Source: JASHUC01 sp035606175
GTDB lineage: Bacteria > Pseudomonadota > Gammaproteobacteria > Steroidobacterales > Steroidobacteraceae
NCBI GenBank assembly: GCA_035606175.1
Contig: DATNFW010000111.1
Coordinates: 1 to 16,874, forward strand
Reading direction: 5' to 3'
DNA: 16,874 nucleotides
A program made the translations under genes and the position numbers. Below, piece by piece: positions 6,720 to 14,185 of the stretch. The notes beneath the pieces were generated by a model. It had not been told where the DNA came from. It searched no databases and was given only the letters and a program-made list of their open reading frames with translations. Each line of letters begins with the position of its first letter. The first letter of the stretch is position 1.

Positions 6720-8767
6720 TGCGCAGCAGAGCGGACGACAGCCTGCCCGAACGGGCCGAAGTGCTTTGGACCCCGAGCGCCGCGCGCTGCGAGCGCTCGC
6801 ATCTCACCGCATTCCTGCGCTGGCTCGAGGAGACGCGCGGGCTAAAATTCGCGAATCACGAGGAGCTCTGGAGCTGGTCGGTGCGCAACCTCGAGGGATT
6901 CTGGGGCGCGATCTGGGAGTACTTCGACGTGCGCTCCTCCGCTCCCTACGACCGGGTGCTCGCGCGGCGGCAGATGCCCGGTGCGCAGTGGTTCCCGGGT
7001 GCGCGCCTGAACTATGCCGAGCATGCCTTGAGGCACGAGCGATCCGACGCCGGCGCGCGCGATGCCGGAGCGCGCGACGCCGTAGCGCTCATGTACGCGA
7101 GCGAGACGCAGCCGCTCGCGCAGATGACCTGGGCGGAGCTCGGGGCCGCCGTGCGCGCCCTCGCCGCGAGCCTGCGCGAGCTCGGGATATCCCCGGGCGA
7201 CCGCATCGTGTCGGTGCTTCCAAACTCTCCGCAGGCGATCATCGCATTGCTTGCGACCGCCAGCCTCGGAGCTGTCTGGTCGTGCTGCGGCCCGGACTTC
7301 GGCCCCGGGGGAATTCTCGAGCGCTTCAAACAGCTCTCGCCGAAAGTCATCTTCCACGTCGACGGCTATCAATACGGCGGCAAGCGCTTCGATCGCCGCC
7401 CGGAGATGCGCCGGATTTTAGGTGAGCTCACCTCGCTCGAGCACGTCATCCTCGTGCCCTACCTCGATCGCAACGACCGCACGCCTCTCGTATCCGGCGG
7501 CCTCGTCTGGGACGAGTTGCTCGCCCGATCGCCCACGCCTGCCGACGCATTCCGCTTCGAGCAGGTCCCGTTCGATCATCCCCTCTGGATCCTGTTCTCC
7601 TCAGGCACGACCGGGTTGCCGAAGGCGATCGTGCACGGTCACGGGGGCATCCTGCTCGAGCATTTGAAGCATCTTGCCTTCAACTACGACGTGCACTCGC
7701 GCGAGGCGCTGTTCTTCTTCACCACGACCGGATGGATGGTGTGGAACTTTCTCGCGGGCTCGCTGCTCTCGGATGTAATACCGGTGCTCTACGACGGCAA
7801 CCCGGCGTATCCCGGCCCCGATGCGCTCTGGAGAATCGTCGAAGCCTCGGGCGCAAGGCTCTTCGGCACGAGCCCGACCTACATCGCCCACCAACAGAAG
7901 GCGGGAATCGTACCGAAGGCGCACTTCGACTTGAGCGGCCTGCAGACCGTGACGCTCGCCGGCTCTCCGGTCACGGCCGAGCACATGCGATGGCTGTACG
8001 AGAACGTGAAGTCCGACTTGTGGGTCGTCTCGGGCAGCGGCGGCACCGACTGCTGCACGGGCTTCCTCGGGGGCGTACCGACCGAGCCCGTTCATGCGGG
8101 CGTGATCCAGGGGCGGGCGCTCGGCTGCGCGCTCTACGCCTTCAACGAGGCCGGGCAGCCGGTGATCGACGAAGTCGGCGAACTCGTGATCACCGCGCCC
8201 ATGCCCTCGATGCCGCTCAACTTCTGGAACGACCCCGGCGATGCGCGCTACCGCGAGTCGTACTTCGATCGCTGGCCCGGGGTGTGGCGGCACGGGGATT
8301 TCGTGCGCTTCGACGCGCGCGGCGGCTCGCACGTCCTCGGTCGCTCCGATGCCACCCTCAACCGTCACGGCGTGCGCATCGGCACCGCCGAGATCTACCG
8401 CTCGCTCGCGGGGCTCGCGGAGATCGACGATGCGTTGATCGTGAATCTCGACCTGCCGGGCGGGCGATTCTTCATGCCGCTCTTCGTCAAGCTGCGCGGC
8501 GCAGGCAAGCTCGATGCGCCGCTGCGCGAGCGGATCCGGCAACGGCTGCGCAGCGACTATTCGCCCCGCCACGTGCCGGATGAGATCTATCAGGTGGATG
8601 CCATCCCGATGACGCTCACCGGCAAGAAGCTCGAGGTGCCCGTGCGGCGCATCCTGATGGGAGTATCCCCTGATCAGGCGGCCAATCGCGCGGCTCTCGC
8701 CAATCCCGCATCGCTCGATTGGTTCATCGAATTCGCCCGTCGGAAGCCCTACGCAGCGCAGGCATAG
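6719..8767 (+). CDS. aacS: acetoacetyl-CoA synthetase (acetoacetate-CoA ligase)
   Basis: This 682-residue acyl-adenylate-forming enzyme activates acetoacetate (or similar beta-keto acids) to the CoA thioester using ATP, giving AMP + PPi. The N-terminal cap FWGAIWEYFDV (61-71) and PGAQWFPGARLNYAEHAL (87-104) are typical of this family. The P-loop FSSGTTGLPKAIVHGHGG is at 293-310 and TTTGWMVWN at 335-343. The adenylate site WRHGDF is at 523-528, the hinge GRSD at 541-544, and the catalytic lysine region LTGKK at 633-637. The start chosen is the ATG at 6719, overlapping the hydrolase stop (TAATG); the open frame extends upstream only inside the hydrolase gene. Length is slightly above the usual ~650, partly from a DAGAR repeat near residue 110. 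It faces the biotin-carboxylase operon tail-to-tail across 15 bp. Acetoacetate is the product of ketone carboxylation, so the two operons may form one pathway. Confidence 0.93.
   Translation: MRSRADDSLPERAEVLWTPSAARCERSHLTAFLRWLEETRGLKFANHEELWSWSVRNLEGFWGAIWEYFDVRSSAPYDRVLARRQMPGAQWFPGARLNYAEHALRHERSDAGARDAGARDAVALMYASETQPLAQMTWAELGAAVRALAASLRELGISPGDRIVSVLPNSPQAIIALLATASLGAVWSCCGPDFGPGGILERFKQLSPKVIFHVDGYQYGGKRFDRRPEMRRILGELTSLEHVILVPYLDRNDRTPLVSGGLVWDELLARSPTPADAFRFEQVPFDHPLWILFSSGTTGLPKAIVHGHGGILLEHLKHLAFNYDVHSREALFFFTTTGWMVWNFLAGSLLSDVIPVLYDGNPAYPGPDALWRIVEASGARLFGTSPTYIAHQQKAGIVPKAHFDLSGLQTVTLAGSPVTAEHMRWLYENVKSDLWVVSGSGGTDCCTGFLGGVPTEPVHAGVIQGRALGCALYAFNEAGQPVIDEVGELVITAPMPSMPLNFWNDPGDARYRESYFDRWPGVWRHGDFVRFDARGGSHVLGRSDATLNRHGVRIGTAEIYRSLAGLAEIDDALIVNLDLPGGRFFMPLFVKLRGAGKLDAPLRERIRQRLRSDYSPRHVPDEIYQVDAIPMTLTGKKLEVPVRRILMGVSPDQAANRAALANPASLDWFIEFARRKPYAAQA
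7046..7075 (+). repeat. two 15-bp direct repeats encoding DAGAR-DAGAR
   Basis: Units 7046-7060 and 7061-7075 differ at two bases and encode two copies of Asp-Ala-Gly-Ala-Arg in acetoacetyl-CoA synthetase (residues 110-119), followed by a partial third (DA). It lies in a loop between the N-terminal cap and the first adenylation-domain strand, and looks like a local in-frame duplication. Confidence 0.6.
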
Positions 8768-8782
8768 GACGCCCGCGCCGGC

Positions 8783-9646
8783 TCAAGGCTTCGAGCCCGC
8801 GTACGCGAGCACCTCGCCGAGGCTCGCGAGAATGCGGTGCGGGCGGCGCATGCGCGGCTGTTTGAGCCAGTCCTCCCGCTTGGTCATTCCGGTCGTCACA
8901 CCGAGTGCCGCCGCTCCGCCCCGCCGAGCCATGATGATCTCGACGATCGGATCGTCGCCCACGACGCCGACCGAGCGCATCGGCAGCCCGAGCCTGCGCG
9001 CGACGAACCTGAGCGCATGGAGCGAGGGCTTGCCGGTCAGGATCGCCGGAGCCTTCGTCAGGCGGCGTATCGCGCCGGTAATCGTGTACGAGTAGCCGAT
9101 GGTGCGGCCGTGTTTGGTTGCGAAAAACGGCACGTCGGATGCGACGTACAGCTTTGCGCCCGCCCACACGGCATGACATGCGGCCTCGATGTCCCGCATG
9201 CAGCACTCCGGATGCCAGCCGACGTAAACGGCATCCACTTCGCTCGCACGCGGCTCGCCCGGTTGCGTGATCTCGATGCCCGCCTCGGTGAGCGCATGAC
9301 CCACGCCGGGCGTGCCGAGCAGGAGCACCCGTTTGATTCCTCTGCGTGCCATGTGATCGGCCGTGATGCTCGAGGGGGTGAGCATCTGCGCATCATCGAC
9401 CGGCAGTCCGAGCTTTCGCAGCTTCGCGGCCTGCTCGGCCGGGGGGTAGGCGCTGCCGTTCGTGAGCAGTACGAACGGAACGCCCCGCGACTTGAGCGCC
9501 GAGAGCGTCTCGACGGCCCCCGGGAGCAGCTCGTAGCCGCCGAGCGTCCGATCGCTCAAGAGCAGCGTGCCGTCCACATCGAACATGAAACCGCCGATTG
9601 CCGGCAGACTCTCCTCGAGGCTCTCCAGAACGACAGCCGATGTCAC
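8783..9646 (-). CDS. HAD-superfamily hydrolase, class IIA (NagD-like)
   Basis: This 287-residue predicted phosphatase has HAD motif I FDVDGTLL with Asp23 (nucleophile) and Asp25. Motif II is LLTNGSA (Thr62/Asn63), motif III is ILTGKPS with Lys206, and motif IV is VGDDPIVEI with Asp231/Asp232. The large cap between motifs II and III is the IIA type found in NagD, PNPases and phosphoglycolate phosphatases. The start is a GTG at 9646 whose GTGA overlaps the carboxyltransferase stop, with AAGG (9657-9654) upstream. This strict coupling, as the last gene of the PpsAB/biotin-carboxylase operon, suggests a matched role. It could dephosphorylate the phosphorylated intermediate, or remove a dead-end phosphate ester. 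Phenylphosphate carboxylase also has a phosphatase-family subunit (delta), a parallel in logic though not evidence of orthology. Confidence 0.9.
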   Translation of the reverse strand: MTSAVVLESLEESLPAIGGFMFDVDGTLLLSDRTLGGYELLPGAVETLSALKSRGVPFVLLTNGSAYPPAEQAAKLRKLGLPVDDAQMLTPSSITADHMARRGIKRVLLLGTPGVGHALTEAGIEITQPGEPRASEVDAVYVGWHPECCMRDIEAACHAVWAGAKLYVASDVPFFATKHGRTIGYSYTITGAIRRLTKAPAILTGKPSLHALRFVARRLGLPMRSVGVVGDDPIVEIIMARRGGAAALGVTTGMTKREDWLKQPRMRRPHRILASLGEVLAYAGSKP

Positions 9647-11157
9647 GCATCCACCTTCGCTTGCGGCGGCAGGCTCGCGAGCTGCGCCGGCACGCTCGCG
9701 CGCCGCAGCTCGAGCCGAAAGCCCGCCTTCGCCACGGAGACTTCGGTGAGGTCGGTCCGCGCGGTCAGCTTACGCAGCAGAGCGATCACAGGCTTCGCCG
9801 ACGGATCGTAATCCCGTGCGGCGGGACCCGCGGCGATCATTGCATCCACCTGACCGGCAGGCATCGTCGCCCGCAGCAGGAATTCCTCATCCGAGAGTCG
9901 AGGTCCGAACCTCTTGCGCAGGTCGGCGACAGGCGCCATCGGCGGCTCTGCCTTAAGCTCCCGGGTACGCGGCAAGGACTCGATGCGGCTCATGACCTCG
10001 GGGGCGATGGGCACATTCGGCTTGCCGAAGCGGCCGAGTGCATACCGGATGATCTCATCCGGAATCACGGCATAGCGTTCCTTGCCCGTCACGTTCATGA
10101 CGGCCTGAGTGATCACCATCTGCGCAAAAGGCGTCATCACGATCGGCCAGCCGAGCTCCTCGCGCACGCGGCCGAGCTCCTCGATGACCGCGCCCTCGAG
10201 ATGCGAGAGACGCGTCTCGGCAAGGTGGCGGCGCATGGTGCCGATCGTGCCGCCGGGCAACTGATGATGCAGATAGGCTGCATCGAACCCCTGCGGCGCT
10301 CCCTTGGGCAGGCCCTCCGCCCCCGCGAGCCGCGTGAAGTACGCTCCGACCTCTTTCAACGCCGCGGTATCGACATGCACGGTGTGCCCGAGCTCGCGCA
10401 GATTCGCGACGATCCGTTCGGCGGGCGGATTCGAGTTGCCGTCGGCCGCCGCGCCCGAGGCGCACTGCAGCGCACTCACCCCGTAGCCGGGCGCATCCAT
10501 GTAGGTGTGCTCCGCGAGCCCGATCGTCGAGTGGGAATGCAGCTCGAGCGGCTTCGTGCCGATTTGCGCCTTGATGGCGGGAATGAGCGTCGCGGCGCGC
10601 TGCGGTGAGAGCAGCCCTCCCGGGTCTTTGATGTAGAGCGCATCGACGTCGGGGGATGCAGCGAGCTTGCGAGCACGCTCGGCGTAATGCGCATCGTCGT
10701 GGATCGGGCTCAGTGTGAAGACGAGCGCGGCGATGACGTATTCGCCGCCGCCCTCCTTCACCATGCGCGCGCAGGCGACGTTGGAGTCGGCATCGTTCAT
10801 GGGGTCGGCGAGACAGAAGCGCCGGATTCCGTTGCGGGCGAGCGTCCGGAACGCGAGCGCCATGAACTCCGGGCTCGCCGTCTCCCAGGATATGAAGCGG
10901 AATCCCGTCGACATGAACTGCAGGGGCGTACGCGGCGTCGCGGCCGCCATGAGCCGGATGCGCTCCCAGGGATCCTCTTTCTTGTAGCGGACGGCTACGC
11001 CCATGTGCGTCGAGGTGGTGAAGTCGATCGCTTTGTAACCGACGCGGTCCATCACCGGCGCGATCGTCAGCGTATTCGCGGTATCGACACCGAGCGCGGC
11101 CCAGAGACATTGATTCCCGTCACGCAGCGAGGTCTCGACGATCTGAATGTCAGCCAT
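9643..11157 (-). CDS. biotin-dependent carboxyltransferase subunit, divergent pyruvate-carboxylase/oxaloacetate-decarboxylase type
   Basis: This 504-residue protein is a TIM-barrel carboxyltransferase plus PYC/OADA domain. It would move CO2 from carboxybiotin to the acceptor. Conserved elements are Arg12/Asp13/Gln16 in TSLRDGNQCLW, EDPWERIRL (61-69), Lys177 in YIKDPGG (normally carbamylated) and metal ligands His207/His209 in LHSHSTIG. HHQLPGGTIG (297-306) and MTPFAQMVITQAVMNVTGKE (341-360) are also present. Oddities: the usual DAHQS is DGNQC, KDMAG is KDPGG and HTHDTSG is HSHSTIG. The substrate-binding Arg of the LLRG(A/Q)N motif is Thr84 (FMSTGFRF). No C-terminal biotinyl domain is present; the carrier is a separate gene. 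It overlaps the biotin carboxylase by 8 bp and the HAD gene by 4 bp. The acceptor is probably not pyruvate. A known but uncharacterised subfamily with the RDGNQ signature likely includes it. Confidence 0.88.
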   Translation of the reverse strand: MADIQIVETSLRDGNQCLWAALGVDTANTLTIAPVMDRVGYKAIDFTTSTHMGVAVRYKKEDPWERIRLMAAATPRTPLQFMSTGFRFISWETASPEFMALAFRTLARNGIRRFCLADPMNDADSNVACARMVKEGGGEYVIAALVFTLSPIHDDAHYAERARKLAASPDVDALYIKDPGGLLSPQRAATLIPAIKAQIGTKPLELHSHSTIGLAEHTYMDAPGYGVSALQCASGAAADGNSNPPAERIVANLRELGHTVHVDTAALKEVGAYFTRLAGAEGLPKGAPQGFDAAYLHHQLPGGTIGTMRRHLAETRLSHLEGAVIEELGRVREELGWPIVMTPFAQMVITQAVMNVTGKERYAVIPDEIIRYALGRFGKPNVPIAPEVMSRIESLPRTRELKAEPPMAPVADLRKRFGPRLSDEEFLLRATMPAGQVDAMIAAGPAARDYDPSAKPVIALLRKLTARTDLTEVSVAKAGFRLELRRASVPAQLASLPPQAKVDA

Positions 11158-12529
11158 GAGAAGGGGTCTCCGTTGAGCTCGGGCCCCGTCTCAACAGACG
11201 CGCCACGAAGCCCGTGTCCACTCCGCCGGCCGCGAATTCCGGGTCGGCGAGCACTTGAGCGTGAAACGGCAAATTGGTCGCGACGCCCGCCACGCGAGTT
11301 GCCGCGATCGCCTCCCGCAGCCGATCGAGCGCCGCGGGGCGAGCGCTTCCATGCGCGACGATCTTGGCCATGAGCGAATCATAAAAGGGCGGAATGCGCG
11401 ATCCGCTCCCCACATGCGTATCGACGCGAATGCCCGGCCCGATCGGCCAGGCCACTTCCGACACTCGTCCCGGACTCGGCTGAAAATCCCGCGCCGGATC
11501 CTCCGCGTTCACCCGGCACTCGATCGCCCATCCGCGCGGCTGAACGTCCCGCTGGTTGAGGCGCAGGCCCGAGCCTTGAGCGATCGCAATCTGCTCGGCG
11601 ACGAGATCGACTCCGGTCACCGCCTCGGTCACCGGGTGCTCCACCTGTATGCGTGCGTTCATCTCCAGAAAGTAGAAAGCGTCCCGCTCGACATCGACCA
11701 GGAACTCGACCGTCCCGGCGCCCCGATAGGCGAGCCGCTCCGCGAAGCGCACACCTGCCCCCTGAATGCGGCCGCGAAAGCTTCGGGTCAACCCCGGCGC
11801 GGGCGTCTCCTCGATGAGCTTCTGATAGCGGCGCTGAACCGAACAGTCGCGCTCGCCGAGATGGATGACGCGGCCTGCGCCATCGCCGAGAACCTGGACC
11901 TCGACATGGCGCCCGCGGGTCACGAAGCGCTCGAGATAGACGCGGGCATCGCCGAAGGCCGCTCCGGCCTCGGAGGAAGCGAGCTCCATCAGGTGTGGGA
12001 GATCCTCGAGGCGATCCACGCGTTTCATGCCGCGTCCACCGCCGCCACCGACCGCCTTCACGAGCAGCGGCGCGCCGATCCGCTGCGCGAGTGAGCGCGC
12101 GGCTTCGACGGAATCGACGGCACCGCCCGGCACGACCGGTACGCTCGCCGCCTCGGCCTCGGCACGGGCACGGAGCTTGTCACCGACGGCTTCGATCTGG
12201 GTGGCCGTCGGGCCGATGAACAGGACCCCGTTCTCCTCGCAGAGCCGTGCGAGCCCTGCCCTCTCCGATAGAAACCCGTACCCGGGATGAATCGCCTGGG
12301 CCTGCACGCCGAGGGCCGCCTGGACGATCGTCTCGATCTTCAAATAGCTCTCGGACGGGCGCGCAGGCCCGATGCAGACCGTCCGGTCCGCAAGCCGCGC
12401 TGGCATCGAATCGCGGTCCGCCTCGGATGCCGCGAGCACGGTCTCGATCCCGAGCGTGCGGCAGGTGCGGATGATGCGCGCCGCGATCTCGCCTCGGTTC
12501 GCGATGAGGATTCGGCGAATCTCTGCCAC
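11150..12529 (-). CDS. biotin carboxylase subunit (AccC/PycA-like)
   Basis: This 459-residue ATP-grasp enzyme carboxylates biotin on the carrier protein with bicarbonate and ATP. The N-terminal domain begins RRILIANRGEIAARIIRTCR and contains HPGYGFLSE at 81-89. The glycine-rich ATP loop KAVGGGGGRGMK is at 158-169. Catalytic residues follow in HLGERDCSVQRR (223-234) and EMNARIQVEHPVTEAVTG (289-306), including Glu289, Asn291 and Arg293. The C-terminal domain has VDTHVGSGSRIPPFYDSLMAK. Length is standard for a free-standing subunit (AccC ~450). The start is GTG at 12529, 18 bp after the carrier stop, with only a weak ribosome site, suggesting coupling. Position in this operon, not sequence, argues for a dedicated carboxylase rather than the housekeeping acetyl-CoA carboxylase. 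The usual accBC pairing is broken here by a carboxyltransferase of pyruvate type. Confidence 0.94.
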   Translation of the reverse strand: MAEIRRILIANRGEIAARIIRTCRTLGIETVLAASEADRDSMPARLADRTVCIGPARPSESYLKIETIVQAALGVQAQAIHPGYGFLSERAGLARLCEENGVLFIGPTATQIEAVGDKLRARAEAEAASVPVVPGGAVDSVEAARSLAQRIGAPLLVKAVGGGGGRGMKRVDRLEDLPHLMELASSEAGAAFGDARVYLERFVTRGRHVEVQVLGDGAGRVIHLGERDCSVQRRYQKLIEETPAPGLTRSFRGRIQGAGVRFAERLAYRGAGTVEFLVDVERDAFYFLEMNARIQVEHPVTEAVTGVDLVAEQIAIAQGSGLRLNQRDVQPRGWAIECRVNAEDPARDFQPSPGRVSEVAWPIGPGIRVDTHVGSGSRIPPFYDSLMAKIVAHGSARPAALDRLREAIAATRVAGVATNLPFHAQVLADPEFAAGGVDTGFVARLLRRGPSSTETPSHG

Positions 12530-12547
12530 GTCAGCTCGTCTGCACGC

Positions 12548-13060
12548 TCAGCTCGTCGGCTCGAGCCGCATGAGCGCCTCGCCGTATTCGACGAGCGCCC
12601 CGTCGCGCGCGAGGATCTCCACGATTCGACCGCGCTTGCCGGCGCGGACGGTGTTCATCAGCTTCATCACTTCGATGATGCCGATGATCGTCTCCTCATC
12701 GACACTCGAGCCCACCTCGACGAAAGCCGGCGCGCCGGGCTTCGGCGCGCGATAGAACGTCCCGAGCAGAGGCGCCGGAATGTCATGATTGCTTGCAGAG
12801 CCCGCCGTGGCCGCTCGAGCCGGCGCGTCGCTCGAAGTATGGGCCGGCGCCCCCCGCGCGGGTGGGACGCTCGATGACGGCCCGGGCGGCGCGGGCGGCG
12901 GAGCCTGGCCCTGCACCGCAGAGCTCCTGGCGGATGGCATCGCACCAGCGCCGCGCCGGAGGCTGAGCTTTACGCCATCGAGCTCCAGATACAATTCATC
13001 GAAATTCGATTGCTCCAAAAGCCGCGTGATTTCTGCTACATCCTTCGCCGTGAGCGTCAC
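12548..13060 (-). CDS. biotin carboxyl carrier protein (AccB-like)
   Basis: This 170-residue carrier shuttles carboxybiotin between the BC and CT subunits. The N-terminal helix and strand region has ITRLLEQSNFDELYLELDG (11-29), typical of AccB. A Pro/Ala/Ser-rich flexible linker runs from about 42 to 90. The C-terminal biotinyl domain carries the canonical site EVMKLMN with Lys133 as the biotinylated residue. The open frame extends further upstream with an unrelated Arg/Gly/Pro-rich sequence, but the real start is the GTG at 13060. It has a perfect GGAGG (13071-13067) six bases upstream, gives a normal AccB N-terminus, and overlaps the previous stop as GTGA. Its position between the PEP-synthase-like subunits and BC ties the phosphorylation and carboxylation modules into one operon. 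Confidence 0.93.
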   Translation of the reverse strand: MTLTAKDVAEITRLLEQSNFDELYLELDGVKLSLRRGAGAMPSARSSAVQGQAPPPAPPGPSSSVPPARGAPAHTSSDAPARAATAGSASNHDIPAPLLGTFYRAPKPGAPAFVEVGSSVDEETIIGIIEVMKLMNTVRAGKRGRIVEILARDGALVEYGEALMRLEPTS

Positions 13061-14181
13061 CTGCGGCCTCCGAAGATGGACATGACGTGCGAGAGCGGGT
13101 TGTCCGCCGGGCGCGCCGCGGGTGCGCTCTCCTGCACCGACCAGACGGTCTCGGGGCGGCTCTGCAGCAGCAGGACCTCCCCGGTCCCGTGATCGATGGC
13201 CCATTCGATGTCCTGGGGACGGCCGTAGTGTCGCTCGACGTTGCGCGCAATGGTGCGCAGCGCCTGGATCTCCTCATCGCTCAGACTCGGGGCACGGCGC
13301 AGCTCATCCGGGACGGGGACCGTCTGGATACCTCCGCCATGGCGCGAGTCGCCGTTGAGCGCGCTCGTCTCGCCGTGGCCCTCCGCGGCGCGAGTGGGCA
13401 TCTCGATAACTGCCGGAACGTGGCGGATGGCCTTGTCGGAAATCTCGCGCACGGAGATCTCCCCCGTGATCTTGCCCACCACCCATCGATCGGGCGTCAC
13501 CTCCCCGCCCACGACGGCGGAGCCGAGCCCCCACGCTCCTTCGATCGTTACGACCGAGCGGTCGCCGGTCGTTGGACTGCGCGTGAACATCACACCGGCC
13601 GTGCGAGCGTTCACCATTCGCTGTACGACGACCGCCATCGCGACGCTCGATTCCGGGAAACGATGTTTGCGACGGTAGGTGATCGACTCCGCAGAGTAGA
13701 GACTCGCCCAGCAGCTGCGCACCCGATGCAGCATCTCCTCGGCCCCGAGCACCCACAGATACGTGTCCTGAAGTCCCGCGAAGCTCGCATCCGCCGCATC
13801 CTCCGTCGTGGCCGAGGACCTCACCGCAACCGCCGCGCCGCCGCCCGCATCTCGACGGAGCGACTCGTGAGCGGATGCGATCTCATCGCGCAGCTCGGCG
13901 GGGAGCGAAGCATTCTCGAGACGCGCACGCAGGGCACGCGCGCAATGTTGAACCGCGTCGAGATCCTCGCAGTCGAGCGCTTCCACCTCTGCGCGAACCG
14001 GTGACTCGCGCTCGAGTGCTTCGATGAATCGCTCGAACGCCGCGGTTCTGATCACGAATCCCGGCGGCACGGCGATCCCGGCGCGCCTGAGCTCTCCAAG
14101 GCTGCCGCCCTTGCCGCCGACGTGCGGGCGGTCGGCGAGGCCGACTTCCTCGAACCAGCTGACGTGCCGGGCTGAGCTCAT
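13057..14181 (-). CDS. PEP-synthase-like ATP-binding subunit (phenylphosphate synthase PpsB-type)
   Basis: This 374-residue protein is only the N-terminal PPDK_N/PEP-synthase ATP-grasp domain. Visible motifs are VGGKGGSLGEL (21-31), IAVPPGFVI (36-44), AVRSSATTEDAADASFAG (119-136), VVQRMVNARTAGVMFT (185-200) and QDIEWAID then LLLQSRPET (323-345). No swivelling His domain or PEP barrel follows. In full-length PEP synthase this domain uses ATP to pyrophosphorylate the catalytic His, releasing AMP and Pi. Here the His is on the separate protein encoded four bases upstream. In Thauera phenylphosphate synthase the ~40-kDa subunit has exactly this composition. The ATG at 14181 is used; coupling comes from the upstream TAG at 14188-14186. 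Rifampin phosphotransferase-like or orphan PEP-synthase fragments are alternatives, but the paired neighbour favours the Pps type. Confidence 0.85.
   Translation of the reverse strand: MSSARHVSWFEEVGLADRPHVGGKGGSLGELRRAGIAVPPGFVIRTAAFERFIEALERESPVRAEVEALDCEDLDAVQHCARALRARLENASLPAELRDEIASAHESLRRDAGGGAAVAVRSSATTEDAADASFAGLQDTYLWVLGAEEMLHRVRSCWASLYSAESITYRRKHRFPESSVAMAVVVQRMVNARTAGVMFTRSPTTGDRSVVTIEGAWGLGSAVVGGEVTPDRWVVGKITGEISVREISDKAIRHVPAVIEMPTRAAEGHGETSALNGDSRHGGGIQTVPVPDELRRAPSLSDEEIQALRTIARNVERHYGRPQDIEWAIDHGTGEVLLLQSRPETVWSVQESAPAARPADNPLSHVMSIFGGRR
13067..13071 (-). promoter_or_regulatory. Shine-Dalgarno that fixes the BCCP GTG start
   Basis: GGAGG on the minus strand lies six bases before the GTG at 13060, inside the 3' end of the PpsB-like gene. 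It supports the short GTG-initiated BCCP over the longer open frame. Confidence 0.65.
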
Positions 14182-14185
14182 GCGT

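Noticed and set aside
8768..8782. Terminator between the convergent acetoacetyl-CoA synthetase and HAD genes
   Set aside because: Only 15 bp are available, with no stem-loop plus T-tract visible.
8783..12529. Housekeeping pyruvate carboxylase or acetyl-CoA carboxylase assignment
   Set aside because: The CT is of pyruvate type, not AccA/AccD, yet lacks the pyruvate-binding Arg, and the genes are embedded with PEP-synthase-like subunits, so a standard name would mislead.
13061..13204. Longer BCCP beginning upstream of the GTG at 13060
   Set aside because: The extension is the out-of-frame shadow of the PpsB-like C-terminus, while the GTG has a perfect Shine-Dalgarno and gives a normal AccB N-terminus.
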